NCBI RefSeq assembly: GCF_946480385.1
Contig: NZ_CAMLJP010000153.1
Coordinates: 1 to 11,880 of the forward strand
Source of the DNA: an uncultured Azospirillum sp.
GTDB taxonomy: Bacteria; Pseudomonadota; Alphaproteobacteria; Azospirillales; Azospirillaceae
DNA: 11,880 nucleotides
Direction: 5' to 3'
This document shows, one piece after another, positions 1 through 7,705 of this stretch. Each line of letters opens with the position of its first letter. The stretch's first letter is position 1. The notes under the pieces are model-generated. The model was given only the letters and a program-made list of their open reading frames with translations. It was not told where the DNA came from and ran no database searches. The position numbers and the translations under genes were made by a program.

Positions 1-1000
<1,000 letters not shown>

Positions 1001-1053
1001 TTATCGCGTCGTCCCTCTGGCGGGCGTTGCGAAGTCCGCTTGTTCGACCTGCG

Positions 1054-1905
1054 TTACTCGACCAGCGTGCCGGTCGGGCGCTGCGCCACGTCGCGGTCTC
1101 CGTCCTTCGGCGCGAAGGCGGTCTTGGCCTTGGCGACCCAGGCGTCGAACGCTTCCCGGGACACGGCTTCCACCGCGATCGGCATGAAGCCGTGGTTGGT
1201 GCCGCAGATCTCCGAGCACTGGCCGTAATAGACGCCTTCGCGCTCGGCCTTGAACCAGGTCTCGTTGATGCGGCCGGGAACGCCGTCCTTCTTCATGCCG
1301 AAGGCGGGCACCGCCCAGGAATGGATCACGTCGCCGGCCGTCACCAGCACGCGCACGGTGGTGTTCACCGGCACGACCACGCGGTTGTCGACCTCCAGCA
1401 GGCGCTTCTGGCCGGGCTTCAGATCCGTCTCGGGGATCATGTAGCTGGAGAAGGTGATGTTGCCGTGGTCGGGATATTCGTAGTCCCAGTACCACTGGTG
1501 GCCGGTGACCTTAATGGTCATGTCGGCCTGCGGAATGCGTTCCGCCGCATAGAGCAGCTTGAAGGACGGAACGGCGATCACGATCAGGATGATGACCGGG
1601 ACCACAGTCCAGGCGACCTCGAGCAGCGTGTGGTGCGAGGTCTTGGACGGGACCGGGTTCCTCTTCGCGTTGAACCGGACGACGCAATAGGCCAGCAGGC
1701 CCGCGACGAGGATCACGATCAGCGTGATGATGACGGTCAGCAGGTCGTTGAACGAGGTCATCAGGTGCTTGACCGGCGAGGCGGAGGGCTGCATGCCCAT
1801 CTCCCACGGTCGCGGCTCGTTCGCCAGAGCGGTCGTCACGCCCCAGCCCCCTACCATCGACAGCACAGCCGCCAGGCCGGCGGCGTACAGGCTTTGCCTT
1901 CTCAT
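1054..1905 (-). CDS. coxB: Cytochrome c oxidase subunit II
   Basis: Also called ctaC. This subunit carries the dinuclear CuA centre, which takes electrons from cytochrome c and passes them to heme a of subunit I. The chosen start is ATG 1905 (MRRQSLYAAGL), 283 residues, because AAGGGG sits 6 bases upstream and a typical signal peptide (n-region MRR, hydrophobic core, cleavage near ALA-NE) follows directly. An in-frame ATG at 1938 would add 11 residues. Two membrane helices lie at about residues 53-76 and 94-120. Then comes the aromatic patch GHQWYWDYEYP (135-145), the cytochrome c electron entry site. A periplasmic cupredoxin domain follows with the complete CuA ligand set: His195, Cys230, Glu232, Cys234, His238 and Met241 (CSEICGTNHGFM). 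Stop is TAA. It leads the oxidase operon, with ctaD 131 bases downstream. Confidence 0.97.
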   Translation of the reverse strand: MRRQSLYAAGLAAVLSMVGGWGVTTALANEPRPWEMGMQPSASPVKHLMTSFNDLLTVIITLIVILVAGLLAYCVVRFNAKRNPVPSKTSHHTLLEVAWTVVPVIILIVIAVPSFKLLYAAERIPQADMTIKVTGHQWYWDYEYPDHGNITFSSYMIPETDLKPGQKRLLEVDNRVVVPVNTTVRVLVTAGDVIHSWAVPAFGMKKDGVPGRINETWFKAEREGVYYGQCSEICGTNHGFMPIAVEAVSREAFDAWVAKAKTAFAPKDGDRDVAQRPTGTLVE

Positions 1906-2390
1906 CCCCAACCCCTTCTTAGCCGCGACGCTCGTCATGGCACGCGGTCGTCTCTTCCCGCCGACGCTCCCTCCGCCCTGTTGGTCCGGACCCGTATCTG
2001 TTCGCGCGGTCCATAGTTGGGCTTATCAGCGAACGCCAGTTTATGCAGGGATCACGCCATCTTAGCGCGACATATACCCGCAGCCGGAGCTTATCCCCGC
2101 GCCCCGCTGGGTTACAAGCCTTTCCTCTCTCCCACTGTCTGCATAGACTTTTCCTCACATCCGGGTGGTTCGTGAGAACAAAGGTTGAGCCCGGATCGGG
2201 GTCATGCCATGCGACATTCCGCCGCAGTCCGTTGGGCAAGCGGATTTTTCTGGGGATGGGGACTGGAAAGGACGTGCTGGCGCTGAGGCTGCGGCGCGCA
2301 GGATTGTTGCGGCGCTTGGGGCGACTCACGGAATCAGGATGGGGGAGGTTCGGGCGTCGAGCCAGATGAGCGAAGGTGATAGCCGGCGCG
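1906..2390. other. Non-coding upstream region of coxB
   Basis: Together with the two palindromic elements to its right this makes a 706-base gap between coxB and the DUF3422 gene. Several short open frames cross it on both strands, but none has a convincing ribosome site, protein-like composition or recognisable motif. I see no tRNA or other structured RNA. Apart from the candidate coxB promoter (listed separately) I find nothing that can be named. Confidence 0.5.
2090..2117 (-). promoter_or_regulatory. Candidate sigma-70-like promoter for coxB
   Basis: Read on the minus strand: TTGTAA (2112-2117), a 16-base spacer, then GATAAG (2090-2095). Each hexamer matches consensus at four of six positions. 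It would give a leader of about 180 bases ahead of the coxB ATG at 1905. Such matches arise by chance in a gap this long, so this is only the best candidate seen. Confidence 0.25.
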
Positions 2391-2446
2391 GCCCCCTCCC
2401 CATCCCTCTCCCGCCCGAAGGCCGGTCCGATCGCGGGAAAGGGGGC
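2391..2446. repeat. Imperfect GC-rich palindromic element, left copy
   Basis: GCCCCCT (2391-2397) pairs with AGGGGGC (2440-2446), and CCCGC (2410-2414) pairs with GCGGG (2433-2437). The segment CCCTCTCCCGC (2404-2414) is repeated exactly at 2491-2501 in the next element, which suggests two members of one intergenic repeat family, this one degenerate. Genome-wide repetition cannot be checked here. Confidence 0.45.
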
Positions 2447-2490
2447 AGGACGCTTGTCAGCGTCGTTTGATTGTCAGGGCGGCGGCAGTC

Positions 2491-2586
2491 CCCTCTCCCG
2501 CGAAGCTCTCGCACAAGCTTTGCTTTGTGCTGACGCGACAGGCGGACCATAGGTCCGCTGAGAGCGGGGGAGGATTAGGGAGAGGG
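2491..2586. repeat. Branched palindromic repeat (REP/ERIC-like intergenic element)
   Basis: A 96-base nested palindrome. The outer stem is CCCTCTCCC (2491-2499) with GGGAGAGGG (2578-2586), a perfect 9 bp. The inner stem is GCTCTC (2505-2510) with GAGAGC (2560-2565). Inside it are two hairpins: GCACAA/TTGTGC (2511-2516/2525-2530) and GCGGACC/GGTCCGC (2542-2548/2552-2558, 3-base loop). The result is a cloverleaf-like fold on either strand. It begins 25 bases past the stop codon of the DUF3422 gene, so it lies in that gene's 3' untranslated region and may protect or terminate the transcript. There is no open frame with coding character and no T-run. Confidence 0.6.
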
Positions 2587-2611
2587 TTATGCTTAAGGCA
2601 AGAGCAGAAAC

Positions 2612-3991
2612 TCAATGCCCCCCGACCAGCACCTTGCGAATCCGCCTGACCCCCGACCAGACGAAGGCGATGACGATGGGGATCATCACCCCCACCAGCA
2701 TGTCGGGATCGATCTTGAACCCGAAGCCCTTCAACCCTTTCGCCGCATAACCGACGATGCCGACGAGGTAATAGCTGATCGCCACCACCGACAGCCCTTC
2801 GACCGTCTCCTGCAGGCGCAGCTGCAATTGCGCACGGCGGTCCATCGACTGGAGAAGCTCGGCGTTCTGCCCCTCCACCGCGATCTCGACACGGGTGCGC
2901 AGCAGATTGCTGGCCCGCGCGACGCGCTGCGACAGCGAATCGAGACGCTGCTCCACCGCCTCGCAGGTGCTGATCGCCGGGTTCAGGCGACGGTCCATGA
3001 ACTCCTGGATGGTCTGCAGCCCTTCGATCCGGATCTCGCGCAGTTCTTCGATTCGCCGCTCGACCAGCTCGTAATAGGCGCGGGCGGCGCCGAATCGATA
3101 GGCCGTCTCCGCCGAAATCTGTTCGGTCTGGGCCGCCAGCAGCGTCAGGCGGTCCAGCAGGTCGCGTTCGTCCTGCAGGCCGCGCAGGCTGGCGATCCGG
3201 GTGGTGACGTCGGACAGCCCGGCCTCGATCGGGCCGATTCGGGGCAGCACACCGCGCGCCATCGGCAGGGCCAGCAGGGCCAGCACGCGGTAGGTCTCGA
3301 TCTCCAGCAGCCGCTGGACGACACGGCCGGTCTGGCGCGGCGTCATTGAATGGTCGGCGACCAGCATCCGGGAGAATCCGTCGCCATGGATGCGGAAGTC
3401 GGTCCAGGCGGTGGCCGACCGGCCGGCGATCCGCGACCCGACATAGCTTTCCGACCCGAACATCGCCGCCATCATGTTGGAGGACGGCTCCGGCTGGTCG
3501 GCGGAAAGCACGGCGACGTGGATGCCGACCAGCAGTTCTCCCGGCAGCCCGGCCAGCCAGTCGCGCGGCAGGGCGTGCAGCGCCGGTTCTAGGAAAGGAT
3601 CGGCCAGGGAGCCGGCCGGCATCGCGCTGGGGCGGAAGACCGTCCAGGCCGAGAATTCGGTATGCCGCTCCCACTTCAGGTGGAAGCTGCCGAAGGACGC
3701 GCTGTGGTGGGTGGCGCCCTGCGGCGGCCGGACCACGCCGGCCCAGTCGCACAGCGCCTCCAGATGGCGGCGGTCGGCCTCCGCCGCGCCCTCCCCCGAC
3801 AGCATCGCCAGCATGGTGGCGCGCACCGGCGCCGTCAGCGATTCGGGCGGCCGGGCATGGACCTCGTTGGTCAGCGTCTGGCGCAGCGGATGGTCCCGCA
3901 GCGGACGCGGCCCGGTCATGCCGGCGCCGACTCCGGAGGCGCCGGCGCGGTTCAGGGTATCCGTGGTTGTCCGCACCGCTCCGTCGCCCAT
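2612..3991 (-). CDS. DUF3422 family membrane-anchored protein
   Basis: Recognised as the DUF3422 family from the N-terminal block HPLRQTLTNEVHARP (residues 34-48), the long helical middle and the C-terminal membrane anchor. Its biochemical role is unknown. The start ATG 3991 (459 residues) is preferred because GGAGGGAA lies just upstream; ATG 4006, five codons earlier, has no clear ribosome site. The middle (about 225-395) is rich in heptad-like helices, for example ERRIEELREIRIEGLQTIQE, and is probably coiled coil. Two hydrophobic segments near the C-terminus (about 400-420 and 432-447) are followed by a basic tail (VRRIRK), giving a tail-anchored, mostly cytoplasmic protein. It is transcribed divergently from tldD across a 230-base gap in which no good promoter stands out. 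A branched repeat follows it downstream. Confidence 0.85.
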   Translation of the reverse strand: MGDGAVRTTTDTLNRAGASGVGAGMTGPRPLRDHPLRQTLTNEVHARPPESLTAPVRATMLAMLSGEGAAEADRRHLEALCDWAGVVRPPQGATHHSASFGSFHLKWERHTEFSAWTVFRPSAMPAGSLADPFLEPALHALPRDWLAGLPGELLVGIHVAVLSADQPEPSSNMMAAMFGSESYVGSRIAGRSATAWTDFRIHGDGFSRMLVADHSMTPRQTGRVVQRLLEIETYRVLALLALPMARGVLPRIGPIEAGLSDVTTRIASLRGLQDERDLLDRLTLLAAQTEQISAETAYRFGAARAYYELVERRIEELREIRIEGLQTIQEFMDRRLNPAISTCEAVEQRLDSLSQRVARASNLLRTRVEIAVEGQNAELLQSMDRRAQLQLRLQETVEGLSVVAISYYLVGIVGYAAKGLKGFGFKIDPDMLVGVMIPIVIAFVWSGVRRIRKVLVGGH

Positions 3992-4221
3992 GCTTCCCTC
4001 CGCCATCTCAGCACCGTACCCGAGAGGTTACACAATCTGGCATCGGCGAACTTGCCGGATCGCGCCAGCGTCGCCACACTATAGTCAGTCCGTTAGAACA
4101 CATCGTACGGCGCGGCGCGAGACCGCCCGCTATGACACTGTGTCCTACCATGGAACAAGGCCGGCACAAGCCATCAGGCCGGGCAGACCGGGTTCCGCCC
4201 CATCACAGGTTCGGAGTTTTC

Positions 4222-5655
4222 ATGAGCGCGCTTGCCGTCACCGACGATCTCTTCTTCAACCGCGCCGGCATGGACCGCGCCCGCGTGGAAGGCGTCGTGC
4301 AGGACGCCCTGCACAGTGCCGACGATGGGGAGCTTTATCTCGAATACGCCCAGAGCGAGTCGCTGGGCTGGGACGATGGGAAGCTGAAGTCCGCCAGCTT
4401 CGACACCACCCAGGGATTCGGCTTGCGCGCCATCGCCGGCGAGGCGACCGGCTACGCCCACGCCAGCAACCTGTCGGAAGAGGCGATCCGCCGCGCCGCC
4501 GCCACCGTGCGCGCCGTGCAGGCCGGCCACACCGGCACGCTGGCAGAGCCGCCGGCCGGCACCAACCGCGCGCTCTACATCCCCGACAATCCCCTTCACC
4601 TCGTTCCCTTCGAGGAGAAGGTGAAGCTGCTGGCCGACATCGACGCCTATGCCCGTGCCAAGGACGAGCGGGTGCGGCAGGTCAGCTGCTCGATCAGCGG
4701 CGAATGGCAGGCGGTACAGATCATGCGCGCCGATGGCGTCCGCGTCGCCGACCTGCGCCCGCTGGTCCGCCTGAACGTCTCCGTCGTGGTGGCAGAGGGC
4801 GACCGGATGGAGACCGGCGGTTACGGCGGTGGCGGCCGCGTCACCTACGAACACTATATCCAGCCGGAAACCTGGCGCGGCTTCGTCGACGAGGCGCTGC
4901 GGCAGGCTCTGGTCAACCTCTCTTCCGTCCCCGCCCCCGCCGGCGAGATGACGGTGGTTCTGGGCAGCGGCTGGCCCGGCATCCTGCTGCACGAAGCCAT
5001 CGGCCATGGGCTGGAGGGCGACTTCAACCGCAAGAAGACCTCCGCCTTCTCCGGCCTGATGGGCCAGCGCATCGCCGCCCCCGGCGTGACCATCGTCGAT
5101 GACGGCACCATCGAGAACTCGCGCGGCTCGATCAGCGTCGACGACGAGGGCACCCCCGGCCAGTGCACCACACTGATTGAGGATGGCATCCTGGTCGGCT
5201 TCATGCAGGACCGCATGAACGCCCGCCTGATGGGGATGCGCCCGACCGGCAACGGCCGGCGCCAGAGCTTCGCCTACAACCCGATGCCGCGCATGACCAA
5301 CACGGTGATGCGCAACGGCAACCACACGCCGGAAGAGATCATCGCCTCGGTCAAGAAGGGCATCTATGCCAAGAACTTCGGCGGCGGTCAGGTCGACATC
5401 ACCAACGGCAAGTTCGTCTTCTCCGCCAGCGAGGCCTACCTGATCGAGGACGGCAAGCTGGGTCCCGCCGTGAAGGGCGCCACCCTGATCGGCAACGGTC
5501 CTGACAGCCTGACCCGCGTGTCGATGATCGGCAACGACAGCCGCCTCGACCCCGGCGTCGGCACCTGCGGCAAGGATGGCCAGGGCGTGCCGGTCGGCGT
5601 CGGCCAGCCGACGCTGAAGCTGGAAGGCCTGACGGTCGGCGGCACTGCCGCGTGA
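4222..5655 (+). CDS. tldD: Metalloprotease TldD
   Basis: A 477-residue cytoplasmic zinc protease of the TldD/TldE (PmbA) family. In E. coli the heterodimer degrades unfolded peptides through a narrow channel and matures ribosomally made peptides such as microcin B17; TldD carries the active site. The zinc-site motif HEAIGH is at 257-262 (His257, Glu258, His261), and the third ligand Cys449 lies in VGTCGKDGQG. The spacing between these positions matches the E. coli enzyme, with all positions shifted by five. The start ATG 4222 (MSALAVTDDLFF) has CGGAG about 6 bases upstream. In-frame ATGs at 4150 and 4132 lack a ribosome site and would add non-family sequence. The partner tldE/pmbA is not in this window. 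A strong intrinsic terminator follows 29 bases after the stop, so the gene probably ends its transcript alone. Confidence 0.96.
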   Translation: MSALAVTDDLFFNRAGMDRARVEGVVQDALHSADDGELYLEYAQSESLGWDDGKLKSASFDTTQGFGLRAIAGEATGYAHASNLSEEAIRRAAATVRAVQAGHTGTLAEPPAGTNRALYIPDNPLHLVPFEEKVKLLADIDAYARAKDERVRQVSCSISGEWQAVQIMRADGVRVADLRPLVRLNVSVVVAEGDRMETGGYGGGGRVTYEHYIQPETWRGFVDEALRQALVNLSSVPAPAGEMTVVLGSGWPGILLHEAIGHGLEGDFNRKKTSAFSGLMGQRIAAPGVTIVDDGTIENSRGSISVDDEGTPGQCTTLIEDGILVGFMQDRMNARLMGMRPTGNGRRQSFAYNPMPRMTNTVMRNGNHTPEEIIASVKKGIYAKNFGGGQVDITNGKFVFSASEAYLIEDGKLGPAVKGATLIGNGPDSLTRVSMIGNDSRLDPGVGTCGKDGQGVPVGVGQPTLKLEGLTVGGTAA

Positions 5656-5684
5656 CGCCCAAGGGCATCCCTACTCCCCTGCCT

Positions 5685-5730
5685 TGAAGAGGGGCCGGAC
5701 CGTAGCTGCGGTCCGGCCCCTCTTCATTTC
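5685..5730 (+). terminator. Strong rho-independent terminator of tldD
   Basis: A perfect 18-bp inverted repeat: 5685-5702 (TGAAGAGGGGCCGGACCG) pairs with 5709-5726, with a 6-base loop TAGCTG, followed by the short T-containing tail TTTC. It lies 29 bases beyond the tldD stop and insulates the secreted-protein gene downstream. The tail is short, but the stem is unusually long and GC-rich. There is no T-run on the opposite strand, which fits plus-strand use. Confidence 0.85.
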
Positions 5731-5734
5731 AGGC

Positions 5735-5762
5735 TTGGAGCGTCCGATTGCATTGCTATCGT
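5735..5762 (+). promoter_or_regulatory. Candidate promoter for the secreted-protein gene
   Basis: TTGGAG (5735-5740), a 16-base spacer, then TATCGT (5757-5762), placed between the tldD terminator and the gene at 5804. The position is right, since a new promoter is needed after such a terminator, but the hexamers are only partial matches to the sigma-70 consensus. Confidence 0.35.
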
Positions 5763-5803
5763 CTACCGGAGGATTTTCAACCTTCCAGACGGGATGATTG
5801 CCC

Positions 5804-6364
5804 ATGCATTCGCTTTCGCGCATTTTTAAGGCAGCAACACTCGCATTGGGATTGGCGCTGGTTTCGGTGCTGCCGGGACACGCCCAGACCGCCCCCACTG
5901 CCGAGCAGGTGATCGCCGCCAAGTCCGCCGGCACCAAAGCGGATCAGTTGAACGCGCGCGTGGTGGTGGCGAGCTATTTCTACGCCTCGACCGACCTCAC
6001 CTCTGCCCGCTACACCGATGATTCAAAGGGCATCGATTTCTCCAAGCCGCTGGAGGTGATTGATGTGGCCGCCGGCACGACTTGGTACCAGTATGTCCGC
6101 ACCGGCTATGACAGCATCCGATTCGGCAACTTCTTCTCTCCGGTGGTGACGGCAACGCCCGACTGCCTCGGTATCTCCGGCACCGGCCGGGCCGAGTACA
6201 AGGCGGTTCTGCCGGCCGGCCAGGGGCTAAAGTCGGTCGCCGCCCCCATCGTCGACAGCTGGACCACCCCCGGCACCAGCGTGCAGACCAAGGGCGGCTG
6301 CGCCCAGGTCGTGGTGCCGAACACCGTCAAGGCTGGCGTCACCAGCGGCGGGCCAGTCCAGTAA
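5804..6364 (+). CDS. Secreted protein of unknown function
   Basis: I do not recognise a family. The 186-residue product starts with a clear Sec signal peptide (MHSLSRIFKAATLALGLALV), with cleavage expected after Ala27 (PGHA-QTAP), so it should be periplasmic or secreted. The mature part has only two cysteines (Cys121, Cys166), which could form a disulfide. It is rich in Thr, Ser, Gly and Val with aromatic-containing strands (VVVASYFYAS, TTWYQYVRTGYDSIRFGNFF), so it is probably a beta-fold. The start ATG 5804 is chosen because the signal peptide begins there, but no strong ribosome site is adjacent. A good GGAGG (5768-5772) lies too far upstream. A TTG at 5798 in the same frame would add only Met-Pro. 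It sits 37 bases before the small helical gene at 6402 and the two are probably co-transcribed. Confidence 0.8.
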   Translation: MHSLSRIFKAATLALGLALVSVLPGHAQTAPTAEQVIAAKSAGTKADQLNARVVVASYFYASTDLTSARYTDDSKGIDFSKPLEVIDVAAGTTWYQYVRTGYDSIRFGNFFSPVVTATPDCLGISGTGRAEYKAVLPAGQGLKSVAAPIVDSWTTPGTSVQTKGGCAQVVVPNTVKAGVTSGGPVQ

Positions 6365-6401
6365 GGTCGCACCCCGCCACCTATTGTAACGGAGCCCCGC
6401 C

Positions 6402-6689
6402 ATGCCCGATATCGCCACCACCGACGAACTGCGCCGCCATATCGCGCAGGCCCAAGCCGGGGTTGCCGCGCTGGCACGGCGGGAGCCGGAGAACAGCTGG
6501 CTCACCAGCATCCAGCGCCAGCTCGACTATATCGACGGCGCGGCACGCGACGGGGCCAAGCGGCTGGACCGCGCCGACGACCTGAATTTCGGCCTGCTCG
6601 CCTCCCATTATGTCGACGATGTCGATTCGGCGCTGGCGGCGAAGCTTCATGCGATCAGCGCCGCCACCCGCCGGCTGTTCGGCGGCTGA
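6402..6689 (+). CDS. Small helical protein resembling the Tsi6 immunity domain
   Basis: A 95-residue cytoplasmic protein without signal peptide, cysteine or membrane segment, predicted to be mostly helical. Its core, SIQRQLDYIDGAARDG followed by RLDRADDLNFGLLASHYVDDVDSAL, follows the pattern I remember for Tsi6, the Pseudomonas immunity protein to the type VI effector Tas6/Tse6: a QLxYI helix, a run leading to L..G..A, then an acidic D..L helix. This is a by-eye resemblance and weak evidence for function. No toxin or secretion gene is visible here; many such domains occur as solitary chromosomal genes. The start ATG 6402 has ACGGAG 8 bases upstream. It follows the secreted-protein gene by 37 bases, so shared transcription is likely. 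Confidence 0.75.
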   Translation: MPDIATTDELRRHIAQAQAGVAALARREPENSWLTSIQRQLDYIDGAARDGAKRLDRADDLNFGLLASHYVDDVDSALAAKLHAISAATRRLFGG

Positions 6690-6756
6690 TTGAGGTCTAA
6701 GCGCCATTTTGTGCTGGCGTTCCCGGCACCCCGCTTCGATGATCGCCCATCCGGAC

Positions 6757-6776
6757 GGCACGGCCGAACCCGTGCC
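6757..6776 (+). other. Hairpin in the leader of the ACT-domain gene
   Basis: GGCACGG (6757-6763) and CCGTGCC (6770-6776) form a perfect 7-bp stem with a 6-base loop, 32 bases ahead of the gcvR-like start codon. No T-run follows. It may be a weak terminator for the upstream gene pair, a leader structure, or chance in GC-rich DNA. Confidence 0.3.
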
Positions 6777-6808
6777 CCTCGAAGAAAACCGATCACGGGA
6801 GACGTGCG

Positions 6809-7348
6809 ATGGCGACGGAATCGACTGCTGGCTTGGCCCTGGTTTCCACCTTCTGCCCCGACCGGGTCGGTCTGGTCTCCGGCATCACCAGCCATCTGTT
6901 CGAACAGGGCATCAACCTGCGCGACGCCACCTTCGCCTCACTGGGCAGCGGCGCCGAGTTCTCCGCCGTCTGCGAACTGCCCGACGGCCTGACGGTTGCG
7001 GAGCTTCAGGCCAGCCTGTCGTCCCTGCCCGTCCTGGCCGGTGCCGAGGTGAAGGTCAGCCCCTTCGCCTTCGACCCGCAGCCTGGGCCGCAAGCGCTGA
7101 TCACCCACCGCGTCGAGGTGTCGGGCGGCGATCAGCCCGGCCTCGTGGCGCGTTTGTCGGAGATTTTCACCCAGTTCGACGCCAACATCGTCCGCCTGGA
7201 CGCGCAGACCCTGCCCGACCGCGCCGGCGAGCGCTACGTCCTGCGCTTCTCGGTGTCGATCCCGGCGGAGCGGGCGGAGGTTTGCCTGTCGGCGGTGGCG
7301 AACACTGCGGAGACGTTGGGGCTGACCTGCCGGACGGAGGCGCTTTGA
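6809..7348 (+). CDS. Double ACT-domain protein, glycine cleavage repressor (GcvR)-like
   Basis: A 179-residue soluble protein made of two ACT domains and little else. The first (about 8-80) begins LVSTFCPDRVGLVSGITSHLF; the second (about 98-172) begins HRVEVSGGDQPGLVARLSEIF. Each has the DxxGLV turn that binds amino acids in this fold. This two-domain, enzyme-free arrangement is that of GcvR, which in E. coli binds GcvA and glycine to repress the glycine cleavage operon. Whether this homologue regulates glycine cleavage here is inferred from the family only, and no gcv gene or gcvA is in the window. The start ATG 6809 has GGGAGA 6 bases upstream. The 119-base gap before it contains a small hairpin. 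It converges on sugE, with 14 bases between the two stop codons. Confidence 0.85.
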   Translation: MATESTAGLALVSTFCPDRVGLVSGITSHLFEQGINLRDATFASLGSGAEFSAVCELPDGLTVAELQASLSSLPVLAGAEVKVSPFAFDPQPGPQALITHRVEVSGGDQPGLVARLSEIFTQFDANIVRLDAQTLPDRAGERYVLRFSVSIPAERAEVCLSAVANTAETLGLTCRTEAL

Positions 7349-7365
7349 GGGGAACCTCCCCCTCA
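7346..7365. terminator. Hairpin spanning both stop codons of the convergent gcvR-like and sugE genes
   Basis: TGAGGGG (7346-7352) and CCCCTCA (7359-7365) form a perfect 7-bp stem with loop AACCTC. The stem includes the TGA stop of the plus-strand gene (7346-7348) and the TGA stop of minus-strand sugE (7363-7365). Being symmetric, it could help end transcription from both sides, but neither side has a T-run, so intrinsic termination would be weak. Confidence 0.4.
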
Positions 7366-7680
7366 CCCATGCAGAACCTTCAGCCCCACGATCCCGCCGG
7401 TGATCGCTGCGATGCACAGCAGCCGCAGCGCCCCGGCGGGCTCGCCGAACAGCATCATGCCCAGCACCGCGGTGCCGACGGTACCGATTCCCGTCCACAC
7501 CGCATAGGCGGTCCCCAGCGGCAGGCTCTTCAATGCAGCACCCAGCAGCAGGATGCTCGCCAGCATGGCCGCAGCGGTCAGCACGCTGGGCAGCGGGCGG
7601 GTGAAGCCCTCGGTGTATTTCAGGCCGACGGCCCAGGCGATTTCGAAAAGACCGGCGAAGAACAGCGTGACCCACGCCAT
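7363..7680 (-). CDS. sugE: SMR-family guanidinium exporter SugE/Gdx
   Basis: A 105-residue inner-membrane protein with four helices, the standard SMR length. It belongs to the SugE/Gdx branch, whose members export guanidinium in exchange for protons as an antiparallel-capable dimer. The start MAWVTLFFAGLFEIAWAVGL, the phrase LKYTEGF and the block GTAYAVWTGIG (56-66) are diagnostic. Residues described as lining the Gdx binding site are all present: Glu13 (essential), Trp16, Ser42, Tyr59 and Trp62. The start ATG 7680 matches the family N-terminus; an in-frame ATG at 7719 would translate part of the leader RNA structure. The leader carries a guanidine-II riboswitch, independent support that the substrate is guanidinium and not quaternary ammonium. 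It is transcribed convergently with the gcvR-like gene and divergently from sdhE. Confidence 0.95.
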   Translation of the reverse strand: MAWVTLFFAGLFEIAWAVGLKYTEGFTRPLPSVLTAAAMLASILLLGAALKSLPLGTAYAVWTGIGTVGTAVLGMMLFGEPAGALRLLCIAAITGGIVGLKVLHG

Positions 7681-7695
7681 GACGGCGACTCCGTC
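7681..7695 (-). promoter_or_regulatory. Hairpin masking the sugE ribosome binding site
   Basis: On the minus strand GACGG-AGTCG-CCGTC (5-bp stem, 5-base loop) ends directly at the sugE ATG and contains the likely Shine-Dalgarno bases GGAG partly in stem and loop. It lies just after the riboswitch and is a candidate expression platform working at translation initiation. Only the pairing is seen; the function is inferred. Confidence 0.4.
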
Positions 7696-7705
7696 CTGGA
7701 ATGGC

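Noticed and set aside
1027..2016. Plus-strand open frame of 329 codons opposite coxB
   Set aside because: It is a His/Asp/Arg-rich shadow. The minus strand carries the complete CuA-site subunit II.
2204..2470. Short plus-strand frames in the 706-base gap as possible genes
   Set aside because: They have no good ribosome site, end inside palindromic repeats, and have no protein-like pattern.
2457..3752. Alternative minus-strand frame (431 codons) overlapping the DUF3422 gene
   Set aside because: Its Arg/Pro/Ala-rich composition is typical of an out-of-frame read in high-GC DNA. The DUF3422 frame has recognisable motifs and membrane helices.
4052..4086. TTGCCG with TATAGT as a tldD promoter
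   Set aside because: The spacing is 22 bases, too long for a sigma-70 promoter, and no better pair was found in the divergent gap.
3346..4221. Long N-terminal extension of the tldD frame back to 3346
   Set aside because: The extension is Arg/Pro/Ala-rich, overlaps the DUF3422 gene in antisense and lacks a ribosome site. The TldD family start is at 4222.
4174..5325. Antisense open frame (383 codons) opposite tldD
   Set aside because: It is a composition-driven shadow. TldD on the plus strand has the intact zinc site and family length.
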